The notes below the pieces were generated by a model. The model did no database searches. It was not told the origin of the DNA and saw nothing but the letters and a program-made list of their open reading frames with translations. From the NCBI RefSeq assembly GCF_014154935.1, contig NZ_JACEHH010000039.1, forward strand, positions 1 to 64,000: a DNA stretch of 64,000 bases. The letters run 5' to 3'. This document shows, piece by piece, positions 10,346 through 19,458 of the stretch (position 1 is its first letter; every line of letters begins with the position of its first letter). Origin of the DNA: Stieleria mannarensis. GTDB taxonomy: Bacteria > Planctomycetota > Planctomycetia > Pirellulales > Pirellulaceae. Position numbers and translations under genes: made by a program.

Positions 10346-11095
10346 ATGCCCAGCGAAACTGATTCCGATACAACATCGCCGCGGCCCACGAGCTGCTTTG
10401 AGACGACTCATTGGAGCGTCGTGTTGTTGGCTGCGGGTCGAAAATCGACCGAAGGCGAACAGGCGTTGGCGGCGCTATGCCAAGCTTACTGGATGCCGCT
10501 GTACGCCTACGCCAGATGTCGCATTGGCGATTCCCATCGAGCTCAGGATTTGACCCAAACGTTTTTTGCCAAATTGCTGGAGAAGGACTACTTGCTTGCC
10601 GCCGATCCGGCAAAGGGACGATTTCGTGCTTTCTTGTTGACCGCGATGAAACGCTTGATGGCCAATGAATGGGATAAGCGATCCGCTCTCAAACGCGGTG
10701 GCGGAATGGTGCCGCTGAGCTTGGACTTTGACATCGCGGATTGTCGGTTCCTCGAATCAAGCAACGATTCGCTGACGGCGGAGCAAATTTTCATGCGAGG
10801 CTGGGTACGAACGCTGCTCGATCGCGTCTTTGAACAACTGCGACAGGAGTTCGAGATGGCCGGAAAGGCCCAAGAGTTTTCGCATTTGAAGGTTTTCATC
10901 ACCGCGACAGATGCTGCCGTCCCCACGTCGACGGTGGCCGAGCGACTCGGCATCTCCGTGGGTGCCGTTCGCGTCGCGGTTCACCGCCTGCGGCGGCGCT
11001 ATCGACAGGTCCTGCGCGAGCAGGTGGCCGCGACGGTCGATGATCCTGAGGACATCGACGACGAAATTCGCAGCTTGTTCTCCGCGTTCGGGTGA
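10346..11095 (+). CDS. ECF-type sigma factor of the planctomycete sigma/Ser-Thr-kinase group
   Basis: A 249-residue sigma-70-like factor. Region 2 is recognisable around residues 20-90 (ETTHWSVVLLAAG, then YWMPLYAYARCRIGDSHRAQDLTQTFFAKLLEKDYL and GRFRAFLLTAMKRLMANEWD), and region 4 around 165-215, where TSTVAERLGISVGAVRVAVH forms the helix-turn-helix. The starting motif and the FF-x-LLE-x2-YL block are typical of the ECF group found next to Ser/Thr kinases in planctomycetes. The start at 10346 (MPSETDSD) was chosen because the upstream in-frame residues are not family-like. The neighbour 70 bases downstream is such a kinase, so phospho-regulation of this sigma factor is likely by analogy. Confidence 0.88.
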   Translation: MPSETDSDTTSPRPTSCFETTHWSVVLLAAGRKSTEGEQALAALCQAYWMPLYAYARCRIGDSHRAQDLTQTFFAKLLEKDYLLAADPAKGRFRAFLLTAMKRLMANEWDKRSALKRGGGMVPLSLDFDIADCRFLESSNDSLTAEQIFMRGWVRTLLDRVFEQLRQEFEMAGKAQEFSHLKVFITATDAAVPTSTVAERLGISVGAVRVAVHRLRRRYRQVLREQVAATVDDPEDIDDEIRSLFSAFG

Positions 11096-11165
11096 TTTTC
11101 TTGTAACACTCTCCGCCGCCTGCTTAATTCCGAGGTAACGACCTCCACCAAGAAAAGGCGATGCG

Positions 11166-13355
11166 ATGAACGAATGCCCACGCTGCGGGACGGAGTTGCC
11201 CGTCAGAACCTCCGACGACGACTGCCAGAAATGTCTGTTGCAGATCGGGTTGGCCAGTGGTACCGATTTCAGTATCGGCGAATTGGCCGAAACGCTGCCC
11301 CATCGTGACCCACCCAACTCAGCGACCAACGACGCAAGTCCCTTAGCGGGACCCAGAAGCCGAACGGGGTTGAGCAGCTATCAAGAGTTGCACGCAGTGC
11401 ATGACTGGTCCGGTGGCACGGTGTATCGCGCCTTTCACGAGGGCCTTCAGCGATTCGTGTTGTTGCGGGTGCTGGAATCATCCGCTGACGACGACGCGCG
11501 TCGCAATTTTCTCACGCGGGCCGAAAAACTTTCCCACTTGAACCACCCAAATCTACCCGCGACGCTGGAAGCAGGCATCGACCACGACGCGGCCTTTGTC
11601 GCCGAAGAGTGCATCGACGGTCAACCGATTGACGGATTCCTGCCACGCACCAAGCGCGAGCGGTGGGCCGAGGGGTTTTATCCGAACAATGAATTGATGC
11701 GTGTGATGCGTGATGTCGCCGCGGCCCTGTCGGCCATTCATGGGGCTGGATTGACCCACGACCGCATCAATCCAGACGCCATCGTCGTGGACTCCGGCGG
11801 CATAGTGCGTTTGGTCGGATTGGGAGAATCCGCCGAAGCAACGGATGACCGATTCGCAGAACCCGATCAGACAGGTGGGGAAGCGTCGGCGGAACGATCG
11901 GTTGCCGCGGACCTGTATCGCTTCGGTGCGACCTTTTGCTTCTTAACGACGGGTAAACTGCCGCAAGAGATTGATCCGGAATTGAACCAACGCTCGCTAA
12001 CTCGGGGACTGAAGAAATCCAATCCCGGATTGCGGACGGACGTTTGTCAATTGATCTCGGGATGCGTATCAGGTCGCAGCGCAGACGATGCCGGGCACCC
12101 ACATCGCGATCGACCTACGGAAAACCCGTACGAGGCGACGGACCCGAACGGTGCGGAGGGATACCTGAGCGCGAATGATCTGGTCGATGAACTGAACCGA
12201 TCGCTACAACACGGAGTCCACCGCAACGGCGTTTGGAATCACACGCCTTACATCGCGATGGAATTAGTTACTGGTAGCAACCTGCAACAGCATATTAAAG
12301 AGCATGGGGCACTGCCGATCGCCACCGCCTGGGACTTCGTTACTCAAGCCGCCATCGCTCTCCGCGCTGCGGACCGCAGTGGCGTCGTGCATCGCGACGT
12401 GAAACCGGCCAACTTGATGATCACCGATGACGGAAAACTGAAGGTGACGGACTTCGGCGTCTCACGCAGCGTCAACATTGATAGCAGCAATTTGACGATG
12501 ACCGGAAGCGGCACCATCGTCGGCACGCCCGCCTACATGGCACCCGAACAAGCGATGGGCAAAGAGGTTGACTGCCGCAGCGACATCTACGCGCTGGGCA
12601 TGACGCTCTATCACATGCTTTCCGGACACGCTCCGTTCAAAGCAAACAGTGCCGTGGAAATGTTGGCACAGCAGATGTCAGAAACGCCGCCGTCACTGAT
12701 CGGCAGAGTCGCCGGGATGACGCAAGATCAAGCCGAAGTCCTTGACCGCATGATCGCGAAGCAACCCGCAGAACGATACAGCGGCTACGACGAATTGCTC
12801 GATGATTTGAACCGCTGCGCACCAGGTGTCGATCGTCTGGCGCGACCGGTCAAACGAATCGCGGCGGAGCTGTGCCATTGGGCCATCGGATACCTGTTCT
12901 TCACACTGGTCATTTTCGTCTCGTTTTTCGTGAGATTGCAGGGCGGATTGAACTCCTACGACGGCACGACGCTGTTTGGTTTTTTCATGCTGATTCTGTT
13001 CATCGGTTCCTGTGGAATCTACATCATCGGCATTGCCCGAGGTGGAGTGACGCCGGGGAAACAGATACTCGGACTTCGCGTGGTTCGGGAGAACGGCCAA
13101 CAGGTGGGGCGATGGCGTGCGGTCTTGCGGTTCGCGGTCGCCTACCCTCTTTTTGTTCTCTACGTTCCTCGAATCTGCTACTACATCATCGCGCGGGCAC
13201 CCGGATGGCCAGTTGAACAGTCTTTGTACGGCGGTTTACTGGTGATCCAAATCGTCGCGATGCTCGCTTCGATTGTGATGATGTGGATGCGACCTGACCG
13301 GAAAACGCTGCACGATTTGGCCGCCGGAACCATCGTCATCCGTGATCAAAAATGA
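11166..13355 (+). CDS. Zinc-ribbon, pseudokinase, kinase C-lobe and RDD membrane protein
   Basis: A 729-residue protein in four parts. Residues 1-25 are a zinc ribbon (CPRC at 5-8, CQKC at 20-23). Residues ~71-300 are a full kinase-like domain whose catalytic positions are lost: VLLRVL with Arg101 for the beta3 Lys, HDRINPDA for HRD-x-KP-x2-N, and VGLG for DFG. Residues ~355-550 are a kinase C-lobe with intact motifs (HRDVKPAN 409-416, DFG 429-431, APE 459-461), but with no Gly-loop or VAxK N-lobe before the hinge PYIAMELV. Residues ~560-729 are an RDD-type membrane domain with several spans and GKQILGLRVV. The start ATG follows AAAAGG. It sits just behind an ECF sigma gene. Activity of such a construct is uncertain. 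Confidence 0.85.
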   Translation: MNECPRCGTELPVRTSDDDCQKCLLQIGLASGTDFSIGELAETLPHRDPPNSATNDASPLAGPRSRTGLSSYQELHAVHDWSGGTVYRAFHEGLQRFVLLRVLESSADDDARRNFLTRAEKLSHLNHPNLPATLEAGIDHDAAFVAEECIDGQPIDGFLPRTKRERWAEGFYPNNELMRVMRDVAAALSAIHGAGLTHDRINPDAIVVDSGGIVRLVGLGESAEATDDRFAEPDQTGGEASAERSVAADLYRFGATFCFLTTGKLPQEIDPELNQRSLTRGLKKSNPGLRTDVCQLISGCVSGRSADDAGHPHRDRPTENPYEATDPNGAEGYLSANDLVDELNRSLQHGVHRNGVWNHTPYIAMELVTGSNLQQHIKEHGALPIATAWDFVTQAAIALRAADRSGVVHRDVKPANLMITDDGKLKVTDFGVSRSVNIDSSNLTMTGSGTIVGTPAYMAPEQAMGKEVDCRSDIYALGMTLYHMLSGHAPFKANSAVEMLAQQMSETPPSLIGRVAGMTQDQAEVLDRMIAKQPAERYSGYDELLDDLNRCAPGVDRLARPVKRIAAELCHWAIGYLFFTLVIFVSFFVRLQGGLNSYDGTTLFGFFMLILFIGSCGIYIIGIARGGVTPGKQILGLRVVRENGQQVGRWRAVLRFAVAYPLFVLYVPRICYYIIARAPGWPVEQSLYGGLLVIQIVAMLASIVMMWMRPDRKTLHDLAAGTIVIRDQK

Positions 13356-13566
13356 CACACATTCGCAAAACCCCGATCAATTTCCAGTTTTCGCGCCTGA
13401 CTGTATTAGCCGCAATGTCTAGATCATTGGCGCGACCCTATCCAACGTCCAACGAACCAACCTGACAACCGTCCTGCCTCGGTCGAGAAGCAACCTCAAT
13501 CGATGGCATTTTTTTAACGATTCCCGCAGCGGTAGTCGGCGGACTCGTTTGGAGCCGAAACGCAAA

Positions 13567-14082
13567 ATGAGCAAACCCTGGCGATACCGCAGCGTATTGA
13601 TCGTCGCAAGCATTGGCCTGACGCTCACTACCATCGGACTGGTGCTTGCGTACCACAGCAATCCGTCCCGATTTTCGATCAATGTTCGCGACGACAGTAG
13701 AATCCTGTGGCTGTTCGCAGCAGGGGTCCTGGTGACATCCGTCGGTTTGACTGCGTTCGTCGCGGCGATCAATCAAACCGCCGTCACGATTGCGCCCAAG
13801 GCGCGACGTGACATCAATCTCGGAATCGGCGGCGGAGTCACATTCCAAATCTGTGCGTTCGCGGAGAATGACCCCGTCATGACCGCCGGCTGGTTGGTGG
13901 CCGCAACATTATTTATCGTCTGGGCTTGCATGCGTTATTCCCAGGCCAAGGGATATTCCAAGGCGTATGCCGCGTTCGGATTGCTGAACATCGCCGGGCT
14001 CATCGTCTTGATTCTGCTGCCCACACGAAACCATCACCGTAGCCGAAACAATGACACCAATTCAACCGCACCGCCGGAATAG
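13567..14082 (+). CDS. Small multi-pass membrane protein, unknown function
   Basis: 171 residues from ATG 13567 (a TTG at 13549 is also in frame). Four hydrophobic segments are visible: VLIVASIGLTLTTIGLVLAY, LWLFAAGVLVTSVGLTAFVA, WLVAATLFIVWACM and AFGLLNIAGLIVLILL. The C-terminus is short and polar. No domain family was recognised. It is co-oriented with the preceding kinase and the following membrane and HEAT-repeat genes, so it probably belongs to the same envelope-related cluster. Confidence 0.6.
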   Translation: MSKPWRYRSVLIVASIGLTLTTIGLVLAYHSNPSRFSINVRDDSRILWLFAAGVLVTSVGLTAFVAAINQTAVTIAPKARRDINLGIGGGVTFQICAFAENDPVMTAGWLVAATLFIVWACMRYSQAKGYSKAYAAFGLLNIAGLIVLILLPTRNHHRSRNNDTNSTAPPE

Positions 14083-14166
14083 GTCGAGAGAGCCAGTTCA
14101 CAGAGTTCTTGTTCGTTGCGCATGACAGTGTCCTGAACAGGCTCCGACAAGGCAAGGAAATCGAAT

Positions 14167-14577
14167 ATGGTAAGACGTCTTGGTCAAAGTTGTGTCGCGT
14201 CAATCGTTACGACGCTGATCGGATTATTCGCTGCGTTGCTGGTCGGCGTACTGTGGTGGCCGCCCGGTGCCGGCCTCACGCTGATCGGCATCGGGCTGGT
14301 GACAGCGGGCACGTCGGCGCGTCTGCTTGCGGTTCGTTGGCATTGGACCGCCTCAGTCGTCGCCAGTAGCTTTGGGGCGATGGCCGCCTGCTTCTTCGCG
14401 GCATCAACAGCAGAATTACTGCCGCCCGGCAGCATCGAGTGGATGTGGAAAGGCGGTTTGTACGGCGCCTGTTTCGGTTTGCCAGTCGCGGCACTCCTAT
14501 CGCCCGTCGGACTTGTCGAAAATGCATCGATTCGGTCGACGACTCCCACTCTGCAAGGACAGAAGGATATCAAATGA
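14167..14577 (+). CDS. Small membrane protein, unknown function
   Basis: 136 residues with three or four membrane spans (SIVTTLIGLFAALLVGVLWW; AGLTLIGIGLVTAGTSARLL; TASVVASSFGAMAACFFAA; YGACFGLPVAALLSPVG). The start ATG at 14167 is preceded by AAGGAAA. Its stop overlaps the ATG of the next gene in an ATGA arrangement, pointing to translational coupling with the HEAT-repeat lipoprotein. No family recognised. Confidence 0.65.
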   Translation: MVRRLGQSCVASIVTTLIGLFAALLVGVLWWPPGAGLTLIGIGLVTAGTSARLLAVRWHWTASVVASSFGAMAACFFAASTAELLPPGSIEWMWKGGLYGACFGLPVAALLSPVGLVENASIRSTTPTLQGQKDIK

Positions 14578-16352
14578 ATCAGAACGGTCTGGCCTTGCTG
14601 CTAATCTCACTCAACCTGCTGGGCTGCCAAGAAGAGGCCAGCCGTGTGTCATCCACGGCTCAGGAACCAACCGAACAAGCGACCAACGCCGATCCGAACA
14701 CGTTTCGCGGGCGTTCGATTGCCGATTGGGTCTCGCAACTTCGTCGTGGCCCGGTCAAGGAGTTGACCGAAGCAGGTGAGGCCGCATTGCCTGTTTGGAA
14801 AGCTGCCGCAAAGGACGCCAAGGCGGTGACGTGGGTTCGCCATTCGTTCATGTTTCATTTCGATGATCAGGCCTGGGTCGGTCCCGTCTACCTTGCGATG
14901 CTGGACGTTCCCCAATCTCACGAGAAGCAATCCGCCTTACAGAGTCTCGCTGGAAATCACGCCGCATGTCGCGAGGTCGCTACGAGACTGATGGACAAGA
15001 TCCGGCATTGGCAGAATAGCGAAGACGCAGCAACGAAAGCACTGGTGGGAGCGGCAATCAGTGCTCTGGCAGAAATGAGTCCGCCCCCTGACGGTGCAAT
15101 CAAATTGGTCAGCGAGCTGTGGCCGAGCACAAAACAGCAGACATTCGTTCGCTGGGATTTGATGATCCTGTTGGGCCGCGCTGGCCCCGACGGAGTTTCA
15201 GCGATTATTGAGTTGAGTTTACAAAACGATGACTTTGAGAGGTACCTGTATCACTTCGTCAAAGTGCTGAATCGCCCGGCCGTCGTCAACCTCATCGAAG
15301 CCAGCGACCATCAAGATCCGGGACACCGTCGTGTGGCAACCATGATAATTAACCGAGTTGCCGATCAAGAGGATTGTGCCAAGTTTCATCAAATGCTGGT
15401 CGAACCGACAATCGCGAGATTGAAAGACCCCGATCCGCATGTGTTGCGATATGCGTTGTCAGCGGTCAAAGAGCTTGCTTCACAACCGGGAGCGGAGAAA
15501 GCAATCCCGCTACTGGCCGATCGCCTCAACAGTGACGAAAATCAGTCCCGGAACGCGGCGGCTAAAGCCTTGGTCGCATTCGGTGAATCGGGTTTGCCGG
15601 CAATCCGCGCTGCAGCCCACAGTGAGAATCCGAGTGCACGCGTGGCTGCCTGTTCCGCACTCAGTGATGTCAAGCCGCTGTCATCGGATGATGTGCAATT
15701 GCTGCTGCAGTTGGCCGAAGATCCGCTCGCAGACGTGCGTCGCTACGCTGTCTATGCGCTCGGCGAATCGGAAGTCGATGACCCTCGAATCGTGGCGACC
15801 GTTGTTGCCGCCACCAATGACTCGAAAACAAAAGACTGGGCAACTCGGGCGCTCGGAAAAATGGGGACCTTGGCCGCCGACGCGTCCCCTGCACTTCGAG
15901 AGCAACTGAAATCAGACGACTTGCGAGTACGGTTGCAGGCGGCCGACACGCTTTGGCAAATCAGTCGGGACGTCGACGATGTCTTGCCGATTGCACAAGC
16001 CATCGCCCGAAATGACCAGGGCGTTACGACCGGTGGCTACTGGGTGAGCTACCGAAATGTCGACGGTAAACGGATTGAGCAACGACACCACTATCGCGAT
16101 CCCTTGTCAATCCGGGCAGCCAAGTTACTCGGAGAGATGGGGTCATCGGCAAAGCCCGCGGTCGGCGAGTTGATCGCATTGCTGCAACATGAAAACCCGC
16201 GTGTCCGATCGGCATCGGCGCGGGCCCTGGGCAAAATCGGTCCCGCTGCGGCTGAAGCCGTACCCGCCCTGCAAGAACTGATTCGCAAGAATCCCAATCA
16301 ACAGCTGATCGATATTCTTTGGTCAATCGACCCCAAAGCGAAGCTGCCATGA
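14574..16352 (+). CDS. HEAT-repeat lipoprotein
   Basis: 592 residues. The start ATG overlaps the upstream stop and gives a lipoprotein signal (MNQNGLALLLISLNLLGC), so the mature protein should be anchored at Cys18. The body consists of helical repeats of HEAT/PBS-lyase type, clearest in the second half, e.g. VRRYAVYALGESEVDDPR, VRLQAADTLWQI, IRAAKLLGEMGSSAKPAV and VRSASARALGKIGPAAAEAV. Such solenoids bind other proteins. The segment between the last two repeat groups (TGGYWVSYRNVDGKRIEQ) breaks the pattern. Part of the co-oriented cluster starting with the sigma factor. Confidence 0.8.
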   Translation: MNQNGLALLLISLNLLGCQEEASRVSSTAQEPTEQATNADPNTFRGRSIADWVSQLRRGPVKELTEAGEAALPVWKAAAKDAKAVTWVRHSFMFHFDDQAWVGPVYLAMLDVPQSHEKQSALQSLAGNHAACREVATRLMDKIRHWQNSEDAATKALVGAAISALAEMSPPPDGAIKLVSELWPSTKQQTFVRWDLMILLGRAGPDGVSAIIELSLQNDDFERYLYHFVKVLNRPAVVNLIEASDHQDPGHRRVATMIINRVADQEDCAKFHQMLVEPTIARLKDPDPHVLRYALSAVKELASQPGAEKAIPLLADRLNSDENQSRNAAAKALVAFGESGLPAIRAAAHSENPSARVAACSALSDVKPLSSDDVQLLLQLAEDPLADVRRYAVYALGESEVDDPRIVATVVAATNDSKTKDWATRALGKMGTLAADASPALREQLKSDDLRVRLQAADTLWQISRDVDDVLPIAQAIARNDQGVTTGGYWVSYRNVDGKRIEQRHHYRDPLSIRAAKLLGEMGSSAKPAVGELIALLQHENPRVRSASARALGKIGPAAAEAVPALQELIRKNPNQQLIDILWSIDPKAKLP

Positions 16353-16461
16353 TGAATGAGAATGGCAACATAACACCTGTGGAACCAGCTCAGAACAATC
16401 ACTGACCGAGTGAACACTCGTCGGATTGGTCGTAGAGTTCCTCAACCATAGGAGTCATCTT

Positions 16462-17232
16462 TTGACGACTGGACCGAACCCGTACCAGCCTGCGGGAGAA
16501 GTGAACGAACAACTTGAGTTGGTTCGCGATCGAGATCCCGCTCTGCTGCACCGTGGACTCGGTGCGTTGATCGGATCGATTTACGGCGGCTGTTCTGTTG
16601 CATTCCTTGCATTCGTTTTACTGGCTTCCGCGATCGAGGTCGGGGTTCTCGATTGGCTGAACATCGGTGGCCCATATCCAGAAATAGCGATCGTTTATCT
16701 TCCGATCCTGGCGTTGCCATCGGGCATCCTGGGCGGATTGATCTGCGGAGCGACACAGGGCCGCCGCCTGGGCGCCGCTCTCTCGCTTGCGTTGGTCATT
16801 CCGCTGCTGTTCCTCCTGTCCGGTGTTTACTTTAGTCGGGATTTGTTGGAAGTCAGTTTCTTTGCCGCCACGCTGTTTGTTTGCGTGGTCGCCAGTACCG
16901 TTGGATGCCATTTGCTTGTCAACTCCATCGTGCGTAGGCGTCAAGCGGTTATTCGAACACTTCAAGTGGATGCCACTGCGAAACCAGGAACGCCCGCAGC
17001 AATGCTGAACGTTGCGTTCTCGATTGTCGCCTTCATCCTGGTGATGGAAATGGGCCAAACTTCCGCAGGTCTCGCCGGGTTGATCGCCGGGATGACAACC
17101 TGTGGTCTGTTGGCCAGCCTTCATCTGCTTTCTGCGTACCCAAACCATTTTCGCACCGGCGCAGCAACAACGGCCGGCTTCGTTGCAACGCTCGTGTACC
17201 TGCTCGCTCTTCACGGCGGGGTGTGGATTTAG
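16462..17232 (+). CDS. Multi-pass membrane protein, unknown function (TTG start)
   Basis: 256 residues from a TTG at 16462, chosen because AGGAG (16450-16454) lies seven bases upstream; another in-frame TTG at 16426 lacks a ribosome site. After a polar N-terminus (TTGPNPYQPAGEVNEQ) there are about seven hydrophobic spans. NPYQP-type starts are common in planctomycete membrane proteins of unknown role. It follows the HEAT-repeat lipoprotein by about 110 bases. No domain was assigned. Confidence 0.65.
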   Translation: MTTGPNPYQPAGEVNEQLELVRDRDPALLHRGLGALIGSIYGGCSVAFLAFVLLASAIEVGVLDWLNIGGPYPEIAIVYLPILALPSGILGGLICGATQGRRLGAALSLALVIPLLFLLSGVYFSRDLLEVSFFAATLFVCVVASTVGCHLLVNSIVRRRQAVIRTLQVDATAKPGTPAAMLNVAFSIVAFILVMEMGQTSAGLAGLIAGMTTCGLLASLHLLSAYPNHFRTGAATTAGFVATLVYLLALHGGVWI

Positions 17233-17310
17233 GAATAACGGAAATACCGAAGATTATCGAGAACGCCAGAGCCTCGAAACATGCCATCTTTCTAATAGCG
17301 ATTCATCTAC
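17233..17310. other. Spacer between membrane gene and decayed operon
   Basis: Short spacer between the convergent membrane-protein gene and the acyltransferase-like remnant. No terminator hairpin seen. Confidence 0.4.
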
Positions 17311-17592
17311 TCATTGGCGTGTTGTTGGTCTTCCTGACACCATTGCTGCGTTTTTTGGTTCTTCCGGGAACTTAGTGGCTGCTCTTGGATACTCGGGGAA
17401 GGCTCTTTCGGAAGATGTTCGCGGCCCTGGGTAATCGATACGGTGAAAGAGCTTCAGCGAACACCGCACAAACGACCACCACGCACCCCGCACAACACTC
17501 TCCAGTAGCCCACCCTCGCGTGCGATGCTCCGATGTTGCTGGACCGGTGGCAGATCCATTCCCACCGCAGGTTTCAATTCCCAATCTTTCAT
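17311..17592 (-). pseudogene. Acyltransferase-like fragment, frameshifted
   Basis: The frame starts two bases after the GAPDH remnant ends, as in an operon. It reads WWSFVRCSLKLFHRIDYPG, like the N-terminus of PlsC-type lysophospholipid acyltransferases. A one-base shift at about 17424 would continue as REHLPKEP, the usual next motif. No HxxxxD catalytic motif follows, and the rest is absent. Identification rests on this short similarity and is tentative. Confidence 0.35.
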
Positions 17593-17594
17593 TG

Positions 17595-18545
17595 CTAGCC
17601 ACCGGTTAGGATTCGGATCGGTTGATCTCCGCCCAGCGGACCGAGGTTCAACGACACAAAGCGGTAAACCGCCGGCGGCACCAAGACCAGACTATCGAAT
17701 CGATCGGTCTTCTCGATCGATTCCCGGGGATCGTCTGTTCGCCTGAGAGCGGCGCGAATGCAATCGTCGGTTTCGGGAATCGTGATCGATTCCATGTGCA
17801 CACTGATCGCTGCCATCACGGTCGATCCGTTCACGGCCAACGACTCCTCAAAGACATAGATCTCTGGCCGGTCACCGCGACGGCGTCCGAGTTCGACGTA
17901 GTGCTTGGCCAGTTCGGCCGTCGATCGGATGCCCCGCCCGACGACGACACGAGGGATCATCTGCAAAGCCTCGATGATCTGCTTTCGAGTTGCACTACCC
18001 TGAAGGTCGACCTAAAAATGTAAGACGTGACCGAACGTCGTGGGACAGTTGACCGAAACCGATGCCAGTCGCAGATTACGAAAGACGGAATTGACGTCGC
18101 GAGCATGATGTGATGGCCCCATGTTTGGAACAAGCGAGTTCATGGGGACCTTGCTCAACTTCCCCGGATCCGCCGATCGCCGCGTGAGGGTCACAAAGGC
18201 CTGCTGGACTCCGAAAGCTCGGTCCAAGGCGTACAGGAATCTGGTCGTACCGGTCGAACTGCAACTGATCACACGAATGCGTTTTTGCCCGGCAACTTCA
18301 TTGAAACTGGTCATCGAATGAAATGACGCTTCACAGGCTTCGCTCGTTTCACCGCCTTGGACGATCGTCACCAGATTCGGCACCGATTCCAGCAATTCGC
18401 GATGCTGTTGCGGAACACCACTCGGTGTGCAATCGAGAAGCACGTCGATCTTGACGAGCAGATCAGCAAACTCGCCGTGAATGGTTGGAAGCCTCGCCGC
18501 CACATCGCGGAGACCTATCGTTGACGACACGTAGATGTCGTGCGT
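17595..18545 (-). pseudogene. Type II (archaeal-type) glyceraldehyde-3-phosphate dehydrogenase, degraded
   Basis: Two same-frame segments (about 18530-18012 and 18011-17595) match one archaeal-type GAPDH. The first has LDCTPSG, IVQGGE, the catalytic-Cys segment RVISCSSTGTTR, RRSADPGKLSKVPMNSLVP and PSHHARDVNSV. The second has IPRVVVGRGIRSTAELAKHY, RGDRPEIYVFEESLAV and VHMESITIPE. A TAG at 18014-18012 interrupts them between GHVLHF and VDLQGSATRKQ, where the family has a sense codon. The N-terminal Rossmann start (GxNGxGxIG) is missing; the gene begins abruptly at HDIYVSST, where it joins the alcohol dehydrogenase remnant. A non-functional relic, unless the stop is read through, which the missing N-terminus argues against. 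Confidence 0.85.
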
Positions 18546-19165
18546 TTTGGCGACACGTATGATTCAATCGCGTGAGCGAGAATGTCAAAGCCGGTCTGCG
18601 CCGTAACGAGCTTCGGAACAGTCCAAGTCAGCTCTGGATCAACCAACGCGACGCGGGGAAACAAGTAATCACTTCGAATCCCATCTTTAAGAGATTTCTC
18701 GGGGTCTCGTATGATTGCCGAGCGATTCAGCTCGCTACCGGTTCCGGCGGTTGTAGGAATACAAACCGATGGCAACGCTTTCGAGTCGACCTCCGTCCGT
18801 TTGTAGAGAAAATCGGCGGCCGGGCGGCGTGATGCAGCGACGCCAGCGATCGCTTTGGCGCAATCGAGTACGGAACCACCTCCGAGAGCGACAATGACCT
18901 CGGCGCGGTAGTTACGTGCCTCGGCGGCCCCCCGATCAATGTCTGTCGTCGTTGGACTTAACTCCAGACCACAACAGCGTCGGACACTCAATGAATGCTG
19001 ATTCAAATCGTCCAACAACCGCTCGGACAGGCCAAGCCGGTCCATCGCAGAACAACCCGTCACAACGAACACGCGTTTGCCAAGTGACGCGGTCACCTCG
19101 CCGGCCCGCTGGAATGTACCAGCACCAAAGAAAAGCTTCGTCGGTACGTGAAAACCGAAATGCAA
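18530..19165 (-). pseudogene. Iron-containing alcohol dehydrogenase, truncated
   Basis: The frame from TTG 19165 has typical Fe-ADH features: the N-terminal FGFHVPTKLFFGAGTF, the NAD-binding ALGGGSVLDCAKA near residue 95, IPTTAGTGSE near 137 and the metal-binding GFDILAHAIESYVSPK near 190-206. It ends after only ~216 residues with an unrelated tail, compared with ~380 in the family, so the C-terminal half with the other metal ligands is gone. The break is at the point where a GAPDH fragment begins in another frame, suggesting one deletion that joined two operon genes. Almost certainly inactive. Confidence 0.85.
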
Positions 19166-19321
19166 CGATCAGCCGGGAGCAGGAAAGGGCCTGGTTGTAC
19201 GCAACAATGGAGCAATCATTGAACGTGCCCCTATTGAAAAAGCCCCTTCACGCAAAACACTTCGCGGTAGTTCACTCGATTCGCTCTGCTTTTCAAATCG
19301 AGTCGTTCTGGCAAGGCACCC

Positions 19322-19361
19322 AAAAAAACAAGCCCGACGTGCGGACACGTCGAGCTTGTTG
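19322..19361 (-). terminator. Rho-independent terminator, minus strand
   Basis: Stem arms 19328-19342 and 19347-19361 pair with one mismatch around a CGGA loop; on the minus strand the hairpin is followed by a run of seven T. It could end transcripts from the Cys/His-rich protein gene or an unseen small RNA. Confidence 0.7.
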
Positions 19362-19421
19362 GTTGGGTTCGTTGGGCTGCAATGCTCCTCCGCAAAAGAT
19401 CCCTCTTTTGCATAAGGAGAA

Positions 19422-19458
19422 GGGCCATGGTGAAGCCCTCCCTGCCTCACCATGGCCC
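19422..19458. repeat. Perfect 12-bp inverted repeat
   Basis: GGGCCATGGTGA (19422-19433) pairs exactly with TCACCATGGCCC (19447-19458) around a 13-base loop. No T-run follows on either strand, so it is more likely a REP-like hairpin than a terminator. Confidence 0.7.
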
